Origin: Thysanoteuthis rhombus
Lineage: Eukaryota; Mollusca; Cephalopoda; Oegopsida; Thysanoteuthidae
DNA length: 64,000 bases
Assembly: GCA_963457665.1 (NCBI GenBank)
Contig: OY735225.1
Coordinates: 3,621,086 to 3,685,085, forward strand
Direction: 5' to 3'
Positions 1 to 12,185 of the stretch are shown piece by piece. The notes under the pieces are model-generated. The model saw nothing but the letters and a program-made list of their open reading frames with translations, had not been told where the DNA came from and searched no databases. The position numbers were made by a program, and so were the translations under genes. Within the stretch, counting starts at the first letter, position 1; each line of letters begins with the position of its first letter.

Positions 1-44
1 ATGATACGAGGGGCTGTGAGTATGCACTGACTGTATAATTGCTT

Positions 45-125
45 TCTACCGAACGCTATTTTCACTTTTTACCCTTTTTCCGTAAAAGTGAAAATGGCGC
101 GAGGTGGACTTTCGAAAATCGGAGG
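45..125 (+). repeat. Hairpin repeat, family A copy 1
   Basis: A 12-bp perfect inverted repeat (58-69 and 84-95, ATTTTCACTTTT and its complement) lies in a block starting cgaacgctatttt. Related blocks occur at 5061-5125, 12105-12185 and 58189-58262, each with a T-rich arm, a short loop and an A-rich arm. This looks like the core of a small non-autonomous palindromic element. Confidence 0.6.
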
Positions 126-155
126 AGACCTATATATACGCGCGTGTGTGGTTAA

Positions 156-216
156 CAGAGAGAGAGAGAGGGAGAGAGAGAGAGAGGGAGGGAGAGAGAG
201 AGAGAGAGAGAGAGAG
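156..216 (+). repeat. (GA)n microsatellite
   Basis: About 60 bp of nearly uninterrupted GA dinucleotides, with occasional extra G. It creates artificial Arg-Glu (or Leu-Ser on the other strand) open frames. Confidence 0.95.
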
Positions 217-299
217 TTATACAATCTGATAACGGAATGTTTATCGTGGAGAAAAAGAGGAAAGGAAGAGGAAAAGCGAAAGGTATCCAAATATGAATA

Positions 300-480
300 G
301 AAACAAGTTTGGTTAGTCACCCAATTTGGCTGCATGCCGTGTTTGGGGTGACTTCTCTCGCCGTTTGTTAAGTAGTGATCGCTAAAATGAGTCATAATTT
401 GAAAAAACAAAAACAAAACAAAACAAACGTGAATGCTGTTTGACACAAACTTAGGGATAAATCTAGCATGAAAATAAATT
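300..480 (-). repeat. Dispersed repeat, family C (reverse copy)
   Basis: The ggctgcatgcc/cttctctcgcc module, followed by an A/C-rich tract, resembles (in reverse) the blocks at 25250-25430, 51115-51350 and 55190-55445, and (same orientation) 58420-58580. Its order relative to the family A hairpin upstream is the same as at 58190-58580. Confidence 0.5.
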
Positions 481-2580
481 GCAAATCCAGGGGGAATTCT
501 AGAAAAAACCAAACAAAAATCGTTTTTGTAGAAATGAGGAGCAAATGTTTGAAATTTTTTACTCCCTTTTTGGGCCTGTGTGCGCGATACATAGCCAGAC
601 AGCTAGCTTAACTTGGAAACTGAAGAAACCTATTTTGACAGTTTTATTTGACTGTCTCTTATCAAACCGTCGGATTACTGAATCGATAAGGAGAAAGGTA
701 ATTTTTTTTCAAGAACGACCAAGAAATAAAACCCACGTCTGATGTACTTGAAGATAAATCTCTTTCGAGGAAAGAGACTATGAAAAACAACGGGAAAGAC
801 AATAGACAGAATTGGAGAAAAAAAGAAGCAAAAACAGTATAAAACAAGTTATTGTATCTGTGATCATTCAGACTAATTTCCTCGTCTTTAGAAGAAAATT
901 CACAACGTTTCGACTGCAGGGCTTTTTTGTTAGTCCCCACCAAGAGCTATCGTCCATCATTTCAATGTACAGAAACAAGATCATTGCATTTACCTTTTCT
1001 TGCTAACTAGCGGCTCAATTCGTGGTATTAGATGGGGTAAATTTTATTGGCAATTTGATCTTTGGGAATCAAGACTTTTCAATTTTTCTACCGAACGGTC
1101 AGTCTGTTCCTTGTTCATTATTTTGACTCCATTCCGTAGAGGTTAGTGTATCCACCTTTCTCCTTCCACCATATCTTGAACTTTCTTCACAGATTACAGC
1201 TTTCCGATATTCCTTAGGCATTATTTTTAGAGATGGTAGTGGTGGTCTCAGCCTTATATTTACCCCCTGCAATATCTGTATGTGTACTCGATTTACCTGG
1301 TCGTTTTTCATCTCGTGGAATTTAGACAAGAATCGTAAGACAAGGTAAATATAACCATTCTGATGATGAAAAGATCTATCCATTTCTATTTTGCATTTTT
1401 CTTGGATTTCTCTCACCCTTCTTCAATGTTTACCTTCTAATGCATAGATCTTCAAAAGTTGAATGAATAAACGAAAACGATTAGATAAATTGACTATAAC
1501 TTTGAAAATAGCCATCGTTAGTCAAACTTTGACTTTAAAAAAAAAGCAACACCATCTTAGAAGTACCGAATACGAATTGCCATGTATACAGACTATCTTT
1601 GAACCCCCCACCCAAATTGTTTGTTTACATACCCATTCTGTTATTTAATGTAGTACTACTACTGTAAAGTAAAACTAATTCTAATATTTGGTCATAAATT
1701 CTTTGAATTCATAGTTCGTTTTTAAACACGTTCTGTTAGAAAAGGTAGTGTTATTACTTTGCATTACTAAAAAATCATTTAATTGAAACTCAAATACTTC
1801 CGCGAATTTCGTCACGCGGATTTGTAAATGAATAATATAAAGTGAGTCGTTTGAATCACAGAGAGAGAGAGAGGAAAAAATCACGATTGTGATCGCGTGC
1901 ATGATATCATATGAGTTGAACTGAATCTAAAATCATATCGTCCCACGACCAATATAAAATGTACCAGCAACAAGCGACGTTTGGACGTCGAACCGTTTCC
2001 GTGTTGCAAAGTGAGGAAATTGGAGTTTCAATCTGGGCGCTGATCAGAAGACACTAATACTGAACTGTCACCGAACATGGCGCGTGTAATTGCGCGGGAA
2101 GGCGGACCAGGAGACAGACCAGAGCAGCGGACTAAAAGATTGAGACGTGATCGCGAGGGATGGAAGGAAATACAGAAAAAGAGTGTGGGGAGAGAAAAGG
2201 GGGGGAGGGAAAGAGACCAGGATGGTTACGAGCAAGGTCGATATTGCCTATTCTTCCAATCAAATCTACGCATCTTTAATCAGAACTGATTCATAGCACT
2301 GGCCAGTCACATGCGGTCACCTTCGGTCGAAAAGGCCATGACGTTAGGTTTTTGCTTCATTTGATAATCACCATGGCTATTTTTCACAGACACGGAATTT
2401 GTTTATTTCTTCTGTCTTCTATACCAAGAAAATTAGAATTCATTTAGTAAAAAAAAAACCCAAACTCTTGGTCAGACAGCAAACATACTTACAGTGAAAG
2501 CGTTAATGCTTAGATGTAAACGAACTGATAGTTTTGTTCTGAATTTTCTGAGATGAGGACTAATCATTTTTGGGACAGTT

Positions 2581-2850
2581 CCCGTTTCAAAGGTGCATGT
2601 TTGGATGGGACTGGACTTTATGGTGTGTAGAGCAGCCTGCCATAATTGTCTTGCAAAATGATTTTCCGCTCGTCGTGCGAAACGTCGGCTTCGTAGAATT
2701 TCGGTTACCCTTTTTCAGTGTTGCCCATTTTGCAATGTCTTAGATGCTGACTATTATATCTGGGGAATGTCAATTTCGTAAAATGGCCATTTGTCGAGTA
2801 ATCGCGGTGCACACAGATTTCCCCAAATGTAATTAGATTATACTCTGATT
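2581..2850 (+). repeat. Dispersed repeat, family E copy 1
   Basis: Starts with the motif tttcaaaggtgcatg, continues through agcctgccataattgtcttg and cgtcgtgcgaaacg, and ends with a block containing ttgtcgagtaatcgcggtg. The same order of modules recurs at 11380-11755 and 38071-38790. It is non-coding and of unknown class. Confidence 0.65.
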
Positions 2851-2905
2851 CACACTGACTAATGTTCTCATATTGGTCTTTATAGTTACTGAGAATGACG
2901 GACAC

Positions 2906-2965
2906 CTGAAGAAGGCTGGAGGGTACAATGGCCGAAACATTGTGGTGATAACAATCAAGATAAGG
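2906..2965 (+). repeat. Hammerhead-like module, family D copy
   Basis: Reads CTGAAGA, then a GGCT..GGCC stem, then GAAAC, then ATTGT-(7 nt)-ACAAT. At 31115-31194 (minus strand) the second hairpin is GTTGT-(7 nt)-ACAAC, so one stem pair differs by a compensatory change. See the findings for the ribozyme hypothesis. Confidence 0.5.
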
Positions 2966-3229
2966 ACTCTAACTATTGCGCTACACCAGATGCCCTCTAT
3001 CCAACCTGCATAATTTTGAATGACTAATCATATATATTGATCTGAGTGACATCTAACGTTCTCTTTGGCTAGATTCCGTCGTACCAATTTGAAAACAAAA
3101 GGGCAAGCTGAAATAAACATAATATATCCGTACCTCGCATAAATTCATCACCGTAGCCTGCGCAAGTACCATAACTAGTTATCGGGAAAGTTATCTAGAT
3201 AAATTATTTAAAAAATGCTGGCAGATGAT

Positions 3230-3425
3230 TAGGGCATAGTTGGTACAAACAGACCCCCAAAAGCACTTTTTGCCCCCCCCATCAAAAAAGCAAAAAACAA
3301 AAAAGAGTTTTTAGACAGTGCCTAGCGGTGTACTTATGCAAATTGCCAGGTCTGTAGCCACAGACATGTAAACAGGTGCATCCAGAATCAAACACACACA
3401 CACACACATAGACAGACACAGACGA
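3230..3425 (+). repeat. Probable diverged family F fragment with (CA)n
   Basis: The stretch caaattgccaggtctgtag followed by a CA-rich tail resembles the 3' parts of the repeats at 5312-5690 and 15579-15958. A (CA)n tract lies near 3392-3409. Confidence 0.35.
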
Positions 3426-3559
3426 GCTAAGAGTGGAGAATCTGTAGCCCACTTGGGTGATTAGTCGGTTGGGCCATTTGTGGAGCTACAGTGATTCGAT
3501 AAACTTACTGGAAAGATTATCTCAGTTAAACATATCAGGAATTAAGGAGAGCTTTACAG

Positions 3560-3800
3560 TTGACAGGCATCCAAATGAACAAGGGTCGCCGGGCAGTGTG
3601 GAGAGAACTCGGAGGTCAGAGACCGCACCTACAGAGCCAGGCACGGACTACACCTGTGGAGGCTGCAACGGACTTTGTCGTTCGGGAATCGGGCAGCTCA
3701 GTCATAGCATCTGCTGTCGTTCAATTATAAATTAATCCTTGGTGCAGTCTCCATTGTCTTCCGAGACATAAAGAGGCCGACGACGACAACACTTAAATCA
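3560..3800 (+). pseudogene. LINE reverse-transcriptase C-terminal zinc-finger remnant
   Basis: The frame at 3457-3735 ends with TDYTCGGCNGLCRSGIGQ followed by LSHSICC. A Cys-x2-Cys-x12-His finger with the (C)RSxIGLxSH flavour typifies the C-terminus of several mollusc non-LTR retrotransposon proteins. Only this tail remains, followed by a GAC-rich 3' end. It is a decayed retrotransposon, not a host gene. Confidence 0.55.
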
Positions 3801-4389
3801 AGGGAAAAGACGTAGTTAAACGTATTTGGAATTTAGAACGGCTTCACAATTGATAGAACCCAATAATGTTTACTTTATTGGATTGCATTAATGATGTGAC
3901 TGGCACGGTAATCTTTGCTTCGATGTACATAAACAGGTTTCAAAAGTCATACGTAAGCTGTAAAAAGTATAATCAAGCAACATATTCATCTGGAATTAAA
4001 CGCAATGCTGAAATCAAATGTATGTCCTCATCAGATTGTGTATCATGAATTCGTTAGTTTCGTATGTCATGTGCACTGTCTACGTTATACCTTGACGAGT
4101 TCATGACGCGCCATTTAATTTCATTATCAGGTTAATTTCTGATGAATACGTTCAATTATACTTTTGAATGAAAAGATTATTTTCCAGCTTTTGTATGACT
4201 TTTGAAGCCTCTCTCAAAGATTACTCCAAAATACAACTATTTCCATAATGTTCTCTGACCATTTTCATATTAGTGCAGCTGAGGTCCAAGTACTGAGAAA
4301 TGATTTAATTCAGTTTGTAATTCTTTTGCTCGTACCCTCGAAGGTGTCACGGGATTATTTCATGTGAGCAATCATTGGAATCCACTTCC

Positions 4390-4600
4390 TGCTTGCTAAG
4401 CCCGTTGATGCTTCACCAGAACCCGTTAACCGTAGGTTACAGGAACACGTTTCCTACTCCCTGTTTCAAGCTTTCGACGGTGCTATTTCCACCATAGCTA
4501 GAGAGGAGACGATAGATGGGTTCATACCTTTCCTAAGGGCATTGGTGTGGAGTGAACGTAGATTGGCTCTCCGATTCCGTTAACCCCTTGGCTACCGTCA
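4390..4600 (+). repeat. Dispersed SINE-like repeat, family M copy 1
   Basis: Contains gggttcatacctttcctaag followed by ggcattggtgtgg. The equivalent segments are at 6425-6500 and 16290-16345 (same strand) and about 7675-7735 (opposite strand). The family is short, non-coding and of unknown class. Confidence 0.5.
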
Positions 4601-5060
4601 CATCTCAATAATTTAATTCGTTCGTTCGTTATTCTTGATTTCGTAGCACGCACCCAATCCGAATAATAAGAGATTAAAAGTTGTTTACGTTAGTAGCAAG
4701 ATTAAGAAAATTAGTTCCCACTAATCACATACAATGGTACATTGCTGTTTCTCTTTCATTTACGTATCATATGTTGATAATAATAAATGACTATATGGAA
4801 ATGAAAATACTAAGAAGTAGTTTGATGCATTTCAAAATTTAATTTGACGAAATGGATGGGATTCGTTTACCTAGTACGTAGCTTCCCTGATGATGAAATG
4901 CATCTTGCTTACGAAAGGACAATAAATTAAGATAAGGCACAGATGTTCACAGACACAGTTCAATGCTATAGCAGCTTGATGCTGAGTGTAGTTCTCGTGG
5001 AAGGCGCACGAGGGCGCCACTTTCGCTGCTTGGGGTGTGCGATGCCTATGTAACGACCCA

Positions 5061-5125
5061 CTGCAAAACAAACCATGAACGCTATTTTCGTTTTTTGTCT
5101 TTTTCTTGTAAAAGTCAAGATCTTC
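5061..5125 (+). repeat. Hairpin repeat, family A copy 2
   Basis: The ctgcaaaa...gctattttcg block with a T-rich then A-rich arm resembles those at 12105-12185 and 58189-58262. Confidence 0.5.
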
Positions 5126-5311
5126 GGGCTTCTTTTGGTTAGCGAAAACTACTACTAATCTAGGTATTTTGTAAAAACTAAGTTGACTAAAGAGAACTTT
5201 CGAATACGGGGGATATCTGTACCAAGTTGAGCAGAGGAAGATACAGTGAAAACACAATGTGAGATTTGGGGTTAAATTAAGAATAATATCACTGTAAAAC
5301 CGAATATATAA

Positions 5312-5690
5312 CGTACTCGCCATCACAGCCAATGATTGAACAACCGTAGCGTCAAAATTTGAAGTCCCGTAAACAATTCTATCGAAGAATATACAATAAA
5401 TTCTATTTATGACATTGCCAGCATTTTTCACTGGAAAACATTTGAAATAGAGTTGAAAAATTCAAAAAACAAAACAAAAACATCTAGAAACATCTAGATT
5501 CTTCAGAATCTAAATGTCATTAATAAACACGTTAAAATAAGCCTTTTTTGCAAAGATTAGATTTTTTTTCATGAAGGGTCTAGTTGAGTACTGCTGCCAA
5601 TTTTCAAGTTTGTAGACAAGACAAAACTTCATGACCAGGAACACACAAACAAATGCACAAACACGCAAATATAGATAGACTTCTTTGAGT
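5312..5690 (+). repeat. Dispersed repeat, family F copy 1 (about 380 bp)
   Basis: Aligns over its whole length with 15579-15958. Shared segments include gtagcgtcaaaatttga, aattctatttatgacat, ctgaaatagagt-like, and the 3' segment caattttcaag.ctgtagaca, ending in a CA-rich stretch. The minus-strand frame at 4871-5431 overlaps this repeat and should not be called a gene. Confidence 0.75.
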
Positions 5691-6142
5691 TAAAACGGAC
5701 TCCATTTAGCTGGACATCAGATAAAATAGACGAAATATGAATTGGAAAACTGAAAAGATCATCACCATCATTCGTAACATAGTATCATGACTGGACCACT
5801 TCATAAGTACTACAACAATTACTTCTCCTTATCTAGAAGTAAACAAACTAATAACGATTTATGAATTTTCAGAGGAGTCAAATCTCAATTCGACCTGAAC
5901 TTTGTTACATGTTAGATGATTCAGACAGAATCGATAACACTTCGGTCAAAAACGTAAACATGGCTATTCTGCACAGAAATCCTCTGTGAGTACACAAAAG
6001 TATTTCTCCTTTTCTCACGACTAACTTCATGATGATTCTTACAGTTATAACCCAAATTTTACATCCAAAGATTTGTTATAATTCGTTTTTAAAAGAGTGT
6101 AAATATAGTCCATGAGAGATACAGATGTATATACTTTCTGAA

Positions 6143-6152
<10 letters not shown>

Positions 6153-6175
<23 letters not shown>
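6153..6175 (+). repeat. (TA)n microsatellite
   Basis: Short AT dinucleotide run preceded by CT repeats. Confidence 0.9.
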
Positions 6176-6284
6176 TAATCCCTGGTCAACTCAGATAATC
6201 GGCTGAAACAGACCCCCCACTTAATAACTTGTTTTGACGATGATTCAGTGTGTTAAAATCCAATTATCTCATGACTAGTTAGTT

Positions 6285-6500
6285 GAGCATCGGGTAACGT
6301 GCTTGCTCTTCCATTTCGTGTTCTCGAGACAATAGTGCTTATTGGACAGTAAACATCTCTTCAAGTAACATTTCACTGGTTGTACTGGGTTACACAGTAG
6401 CTAAAGCAATCCCTGACCCGACCTGATAGAAGTAGATTCATGCCTTTCCAAAGGGCATTGGTGCGGACTGAATACAAAATAACTGCCTCAATCGGAATGT
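6285..6500 (+). repeat. Family M copy 2, possibly tRNA-headed
   Basis: Contains the diagnostic gattcatgcctttccaaagg. Upstream, a stretch with tagttgagcatcggg and tgttctcgagac loosely resembles Pol III A and B boxes, so the family may be a decayed tRNA-derived SINE. The tRNA resemblance is weak. Confidence 0.45.
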
Positions 6501-7619
6501 GGACTGAATATAAACAAACATATTTATCACTACTACTATTTACTTATCAGTCTGTAATCTACGATATCACGAGTAAGATTTATTGAACAAATACGTCAAA
6601 ACTTTCATTCGGTTTAATTAACTATACATATAAAGATCATAGTCACCAAGCTTGTGTGTTTGTTTACGTCACGATGAAGACAATTTTTTTCTCTCTTTCT
6701 AAAGCTGGTTGAAGAGAGGAAGACTTGTGTGGCCAGCTGCTAAAGTGTGGCTGACTACAGTAGCTGTGTTTACAGATAGCTTCGATGTGTGAAAGTTTGG
6801 CAGGAAACAAGTTTTTTTCTCTTCCATTATCCAAAGCTGACAAGAGAGAGGAAGAGATTGAGACATATGTGCCTGAAACAATGTTAACAAAAATTTGATA
6901 TTTTGGAACACTTCTATCTGTAGATAGCATAAGAAAACGTCATTTTTGATAGGTATTATGCTAGTTCCGTCATAAACACGCAGGTTAGGTGGCTATGTAC
7001 CAAATGAAAAAAAATGAGGTGTTGTATCATTTCTAATAGTGGTAGTAGTTGTAAAAACACAACGCAGCTTGCTGTTTTATGGTTGAGTCTTTACGATTTC
7101 GGACGTTGAATGGGCAGAAAGAGAGCTAGAACAATGGTTTAAGTTTCATCAATTCCAGTATAACTGTAGATTCATCCATTCTTTTGCTAATGTTCATCTC
7201 TTTCTATTACTTTCTTGTTAAGATGGACAAAGACACATAAAACACTTCAACGAAGGTCAAGTGCTCTGTCTGTTTCAAATTTACTTCATGTTGACACTGT
7301 TCTCTTAACTTTCAAAAACAAATGCTACAGTCAGTTGCTGTAATGACATTTACAATTCACGCCAAGTGAAATTGATTGTGCATAATTGAAAAAATAAAAA
7401 ATGGATGACTATCGAAGTAGTATTATCAAGTAATAAAACTATCTACACTAAATTACCATAAACGAAGATAAGTTTAAGAATCACTTTAGATACTTGAAAA
7501 TATGTTGTTGTGGCTATTTATGGTACTTCGGTCAGGTCGATTTTAAAACCGAGTAGAAGGAAGTTTTGGTCTGTTCTCTTTAGAGGCAATATAGTTGTTT
7601 ACGTTATTTGTGATATAGA

Positions 7620-7740
7620 AGTGTGATCCGCGTAGTTAGTAACAGCTCAGACAATGGAATCAACCACGGTCGGGGCTGTTCATGTTCGCTTTACACTAAT
7701 GCGCTCTTGAAAGGCATCAATGAATCTATTCTCCCCTGTG
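7620..7740 (-). repeat. Family M copy, reverse orientation
   Basis: Read on the minus strand it contains gattcattgatgcctttcaa followed by gcattagtgtaaag, matching the copies at 4515-4560 and 6425-6470. Confidence 0.45.
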
Positions 7741-8540
7741 GGTAAAAATAGCGGATTGGACTCTCTAGCCTTGGGAAGGAAACCAGTCTAGGAGAAGGAC
7801 AACTGAAACCAGGGAGTTGAGTTCCCTTAAGTAGGCTTAAATGTCTGATATGATATCTATCTGGCAGCTCCGGTGGTCAAGCTGATGTCAGACGTATCGA
7901 CCCTCCGCTTTCCTCTAGACTTTTCGCAAGGCTGAGAAGGGGATTCTTACGATTAGGACATCAGACCTAATGAAAAAAGTTGGTATAAAACATATTTTAA
8001 GAAAAAAGAACAGTTTTTCCCAAGGAGAAACCTGTGCTTACGATTGTTGTAAAGAGTCCTTTTTTCACCGCAAGTGATGACGTGTTTCAGAAATAGACTT
8101 TTATGATTACGAGTAAATGTTGGCGAATATACCTCAAAATAAAGCAGTTTCTATGAATTTATGAAAAATTCTACCTGTAATGAATTTAAAAACCATATCG
8201 TGACTTTTTGGATCGTATTGTTGCAATTTTTTTTTCATTTCAGATAAGCAAATTGACTTTCTATTGTTGCTTCGTTATATTGATACATGAATAAGCATCC
8301 ATTTTACACAAATATTCATCTCTAACATAATCTAATCCCTAGTCTAGACACTTAATTCAGTGGAAATAATAATCTTTAAGATTGAACATTATTTATTGCA
8401 TTATAAGCATTATTAAGTGCAATTCATTTCCCCTAATAAAATCATTAATAATGTATTTACATTTTACTTTTAATAGCCCTAATCTCTCCGTAATCTCCGG
8501 TCCATGACAACCCATTTTGTCTCATTTTCAATGCACAGCA

Positions 8541-8865
8541 TACAGACCGAGTGCCGAAATTCGTTTGAAATAAATGTTAGGGTCAACAATTACGAAATTC
8601 TACGTACAGACTGAGAGCTGAAATTTTTTAATACAAATGTCCTGTCAGCAAATGGAGAGGTCTTCTCAGATGTTTCTGTCATCTTTCCTCCAACCTGTTT
8701 GGACCTCCAACTTAAAAAGGAAATCTTCTAGAAGACCTCATGTCATCAGCCAGTCAATGTATGTGCGTAGGGGTCTGCCAACTTGGGTAGTCCCATGTGA
8801 TAGTCCCCTCCCATCTTTTTTACTCACAAGAGGGAGATGTTAGGTCAACAATTACGAAATTCTAT
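8541..8865 (+). repeat. 63-bp tandem duplication interrupted by a roughly 196-bp insertion
   Basis: 8541-8603 (tacagaccgag..., then gtcaacaattacgaaattcta) is followed at 8604-8640 by a second copy of its first half. The second copy resumes at about 8836 with ttaggtcaacaattacgaaa. The intervening 8641-8835 segment is bounded by ATGT on both sides, consistent with an insertion that split the second copy. The inserted segment holds a 68-codon frame I do not recognise. Confidence 0.6.
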
Positions 8866-9234
8866 GCCTGATCATAATTGTTCCCTATCACCAGAGATGT
8901 TCAGTTCGTTAGAGCAAAAATGAATGGAGCAAGTAGTGGAGTAGCACCAAAGTAGGTGGGTAGCGATAAGAAAAAGGTGAAACTCATACTGGGTTCGAAT
9001 GCAGTCAATGCTAGAATACAACCATGATTATAGTTCCATTTTCTCATCTACAGATTGCATTTTCTGTTTCGCTATAGCTGTTATAATGATTAGTGGATAA
9101 TCTTCTGTAATAGGTCCTGCCTGTCGAATTTTGGATTAGATTAATGGCTTTTTGGCATTTTAAAAATGTAACGTGAATGATCAAGATGACTGTATTATAT
9201 CTGACTATTCACAATAGTATACCCTACTTTTTCA

Positions 9235-9617
9235 AACCTAACTAAACGATTGATCTCCAAACTGAGAATCATGCAACATGTACATGAGAGAACCATGTCC
9301 AACATCACATGAGATCACAAAACAGCGCATTACATAAAAAAAAAACAAAACAGATCTCACAAAATCTATCAATAAAAACTCTAATGGCAGTGGGCTGGTC
9401 ATGTTGCAAGAATGTTACAACTGCTTGACATCATGATTCCCAGCATGGATCACATGATCATATGCGAAACTGTGGACGATAGAAAATAAGACGATGTGAC
9501 GAATTAGACAAGTTCAGAATGTACTGGATCCACGACGCCCATGATAGAAAGGTTTAGTTTATCTTGCAAAAGGTCTATGTCCAACGACGGACGTTAAAAG
9601 CCTGATGATAATGATAG
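9235..9617 (+). pseudogene. RTE-type LINE, 5'-truncated 3' end
   Basis: The coding remnant is frameshifted. Recognisable nucleotide blocks encode the C-terminal W-A-G-H-V/A-A-R-M segment (gggctggtcatgttgcaaga at 9393-9412) and the LGKVYVQRRTLK-like end (ggtctatgtccaacgacgga), followed by a gatgataatgat tail. The copy contains stops, so it is dead. Confidence 0.85.
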
Positions 9618-9799
9618 TAGTTATTTAGTTTTGTGCAGACAACTTTTTTTTGTCGGTGAGGATCAGTCAATTGAAATAATTATCTCGCTTCAGTATCAAA
9701 CAGTTGTAGAAGAAATAATTCACGTTTTGATCTGGGAACAACGCAATCCATAGATGTTCATAATTTTTCATCGATATCAATGGTGAGTTTTAAATTACA

Positions 9800-9905
9800 A
9801 TTATATTAGTGAAAACGCACAGTCAAAAATGACGACATATATGAAATATATAGATACACATTGCATTTTATATACGCAAATAATAGAAAATATCATGGAA
9901 AGGAC
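9800..9905 (+). repeat. Dispersed repeat, family G copy 1
   Basis: Shares atgaaatayatrga.ayacrt and ttgcattttat with 14865-15115 and 50521-50730. It is non-coding and AT-rich. Confidence 0.55.
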
Positions 9906-9973
9906 ACAACTCTTCTATATTGTCAATAAGTAGTTCACGTCCCTTCGGTAACAATGTTTATTCAGTTGATTTG

Positions 9974-9976
<3 letters not shown>

Positions 9977-10021
<45 letters not shown>
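9977..10021 (+). repeat. (TA)n microsatellite
   Basis: About 45 bp of pure AT dinucleotide. Confidence 0.97.
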
Positions 10022-10204
10022 GAATACGTGTGCTTTATTACTATGGCTTACCCCAAAAGTTCGTTCGGTTTACTGAATAAGAATAGAGATAAAAAAAACA
10101 ACAAAAATTCTACATTAATTTTATTGATCAAAATTGAATTTTTGAGATTTTTCTAGAAATAAAGAATAGTTGATTTATTTTAGGGTAGATGATCATTGCT
10201 ATTT

Positions 10205-10345
10205 GACGCTCACCCCAATCCGTTTTTCTTCCATATGATTTAATAACGTATCAGTTTAGTATCAGACCGCCAATAGCAGGGGATTCAATGAGGATTGAAC
10301 GCACTAAAATGAGCCAACCCAATCAGCTTGCTGATCCTTGTTATA
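10205..10345 (-). repeat. Possible tRNA-like SINE fragment
   Basis: Read on the minus strand, gcgttcaatcctca fits a Pol III B box and lies about 30 nt downstream of an A-box-like ttggctcatttta. The resemblance is moderate and no second copy was found. Confidence 0.25.
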
Positions 10346-10817
10346 CGACATTTTTATATGATTTACTGGTTAATTCTTGCGAACAAAATTCAGGTATATT
10401 TCAATTTCTATGAGCAGTATTTTTTTTTTTTTCTAGAAAAATAAAATACTTAATTCGTATCACTGGAATAGGCCATAGGTTCGAATGGTTGGTAAGAGGT
10501 GCTTTATCGGCAAATCTCTCAACTTTAAGTGGAACAGTCTATTGTTACGGAGAGAGACTTCCCCGACAAAACCCCAAAACAAAACACTGTAGTTGTAAGT
10601 TTAAGACAGGGAAATCTTTGGCACGTAACTATGCAATTTATGCCTTGAACTATGTATTAACCGGTTTGTTATTGGAAAAGATAAATGATACATTAATATT
10701 TCTCCTTGATCTGAGAGAATTGAACTGAGAAGAAACCCTCCCTATGACTCTTATATCTAACTTGAAAAAAAATGCTTGCTGCTCATAAATTGATGTAACC
10801 CAGAAAAATGGATAGGT

Positions 10818-10917
10818 ACGGGTATATAGATTGATGGATAGATATGATCAGATAGACCTGAACAGACTGAGATAGATGAATAGATATGAACAAACTGAGA
10901 TATATTATAGATAGATG
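10818..10917 (+). repeat. Degenerate GATA-rich array
   Basis: Repeated gatag/gatata units, interspersed with a duplicated gaacaractgagatag segment. Confidence 0.7.
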
Positions 10918-11379
10918 CCATAATATTGTTTCTTTTTCATTTCAAGAACAGATGATATTGGCTTTAGAAAAAATAATCACCTGCCGTTGAACGATCTCTA
11001 TCGAACCACCACACGTTCTTAATAAAATTCTGGAGGCGGGAAATATTTTTCTCTTCTTTTGAAGACATTATCTGATATTGTAAAATTGTCAGTTACAGAT
11101 CAGACTCATCGAGGCGCCAGTAAAGAGATGAAATTGATTTACTCGCTGCTAAAACATGTCTTCTTTATCTGTTCATTATTTCGAATCCTTTTTCATTTTT
11201 CTCTTAGCAAGTTTTTGTCTTTTCCTTTTCCTTCATCGTATATGTATGAAAATAGAAAAATGGCGACCGGTGAGTTTGAAGCAATTGCACTATCGTCGCA
11301 AAGCAGTTTGAAGAATTAAGAAGTCAAGTCTTATGGAAGCGAAAGACACATGGGCAGATTATTTCAGTATGGCTGCTTG

Positions 11380-11755
11380 ATTTTACTTCCTGTGTGCAGA
11401 GCAGCTTGCCAAAATTGTCTTGTAAAATAAGTTTCCGTCCGTCGTGCGGAACTGTGGCATCGAATTATTTTGGTTACTCTTTTTTTTTTTCTGTCAGTGA
11501 TGCCAATTTAGATATTCAATATCTAGAGTCAAATCTAAAATTATACATAAGAGATCTAAAAATTGAAGTTTGTTTTTGCTATCCATTTGTATTCGATTTC
11601 TCGAGAATCGCTGATCCAAACAACTGCAAACTCGACACTGCAATGTATTATGTGTTGACTAATATATATATATGTTGAATATCTCCGTACAGTGGCTAGT
11701 TGTCGAGTTATCTCTGTGAATACAGACACGCAAGCACACTCACAGGGATTTCTTA
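11380..11755 (+). repeat. Dispersed repeat, family E copy 2 (most complete)
   Basis: Contains the agcagcttgccaaaattgtc and cgtcgtgcggaac modules, then an AT-rich middle, then ctcgagaatcgctgatccaa and gtgttgactaatatatatat, ending with tagttgtcgagttatctctg and a CA-rich tail. The 38-kb copy has the same order but is split by a LINE. The 94-codon frame inside (11394-11678) is a repeat frame, not a gene. Confidence 0.7.
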
Positions 11756-12104
11756 ATTTATTTTATTTACATGCTTGACTTCACCAGCTACTAAATGTGT
11801 TATTAAGTTCGGTAGTTGGCCAATATGATGTGCATCGAAGCATGTTCGCGTCCATTACAATTATATGGTATCCGAAGGTAGAGAGTTCCTATACATAAAA
11901 AAATACCTTCGTAGACCGAAATGGCAAAACGCGAAGAATCAATTACCAGTAATATATATGGCGAAATATGAATGTTTTGAGCGTCCCCAGACACACCAAA
12001 GGGTGATGATAGTATCTTAGGCTGAGTTGTCAGTGATTGGGTGGTGATTGACACTGGTGTTGGAGAGCAGGGGGAGGGGGCGTGTTTTGCTTCTAAAACG
12101 GCCG

Positions 12105-12185
12105 ACTGCAAAATATACGCTAAATGCTATTTTCGCTTTTCGCCTGAAATTGAAAGGGTGGCGTAAATGAACTTTCAAAAAGCTA
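12105..12185 (+). repeat. Hairpin repeat, family A copy 3
   Basis: gactgcaaaata..., then atgctattttcgcttttcgc, matches 58189-58262. The upstream 12010-12105 block (ttaggctgagt..., G-rich) also resembles 58095-58185. Confidence 0.55.

Noticed and set aside
1099-1416. Minus-strand frame beginning MREIQEKC, reminiscent of an RTE reverse-transcriptase segment
   Set aside because: Only seven or eight residues resemble the family; the rest does not follow the expected LTKAFD-type continuation in any frame I read.
2077-2289. 70-codon frame MARVIAREGG... in a CpG-containing stretch
   Set aside because: Purine-rich low-complexity composition (Arg/Glu/Lys), no splice context and no recognised family.
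4576-4600. TTAACCCCTTGGCTACCG, similar to a piggyBac-type left end
   Set aside because: No inverted partner next to a second TTAA was found nearby.
4871-5431. 186-codon minus-strand open frame, the longest in the window
   Set aside because: It overlaps the family F repeat and a family A hairpin; the corresponding region of the second family F copy has no such frame.
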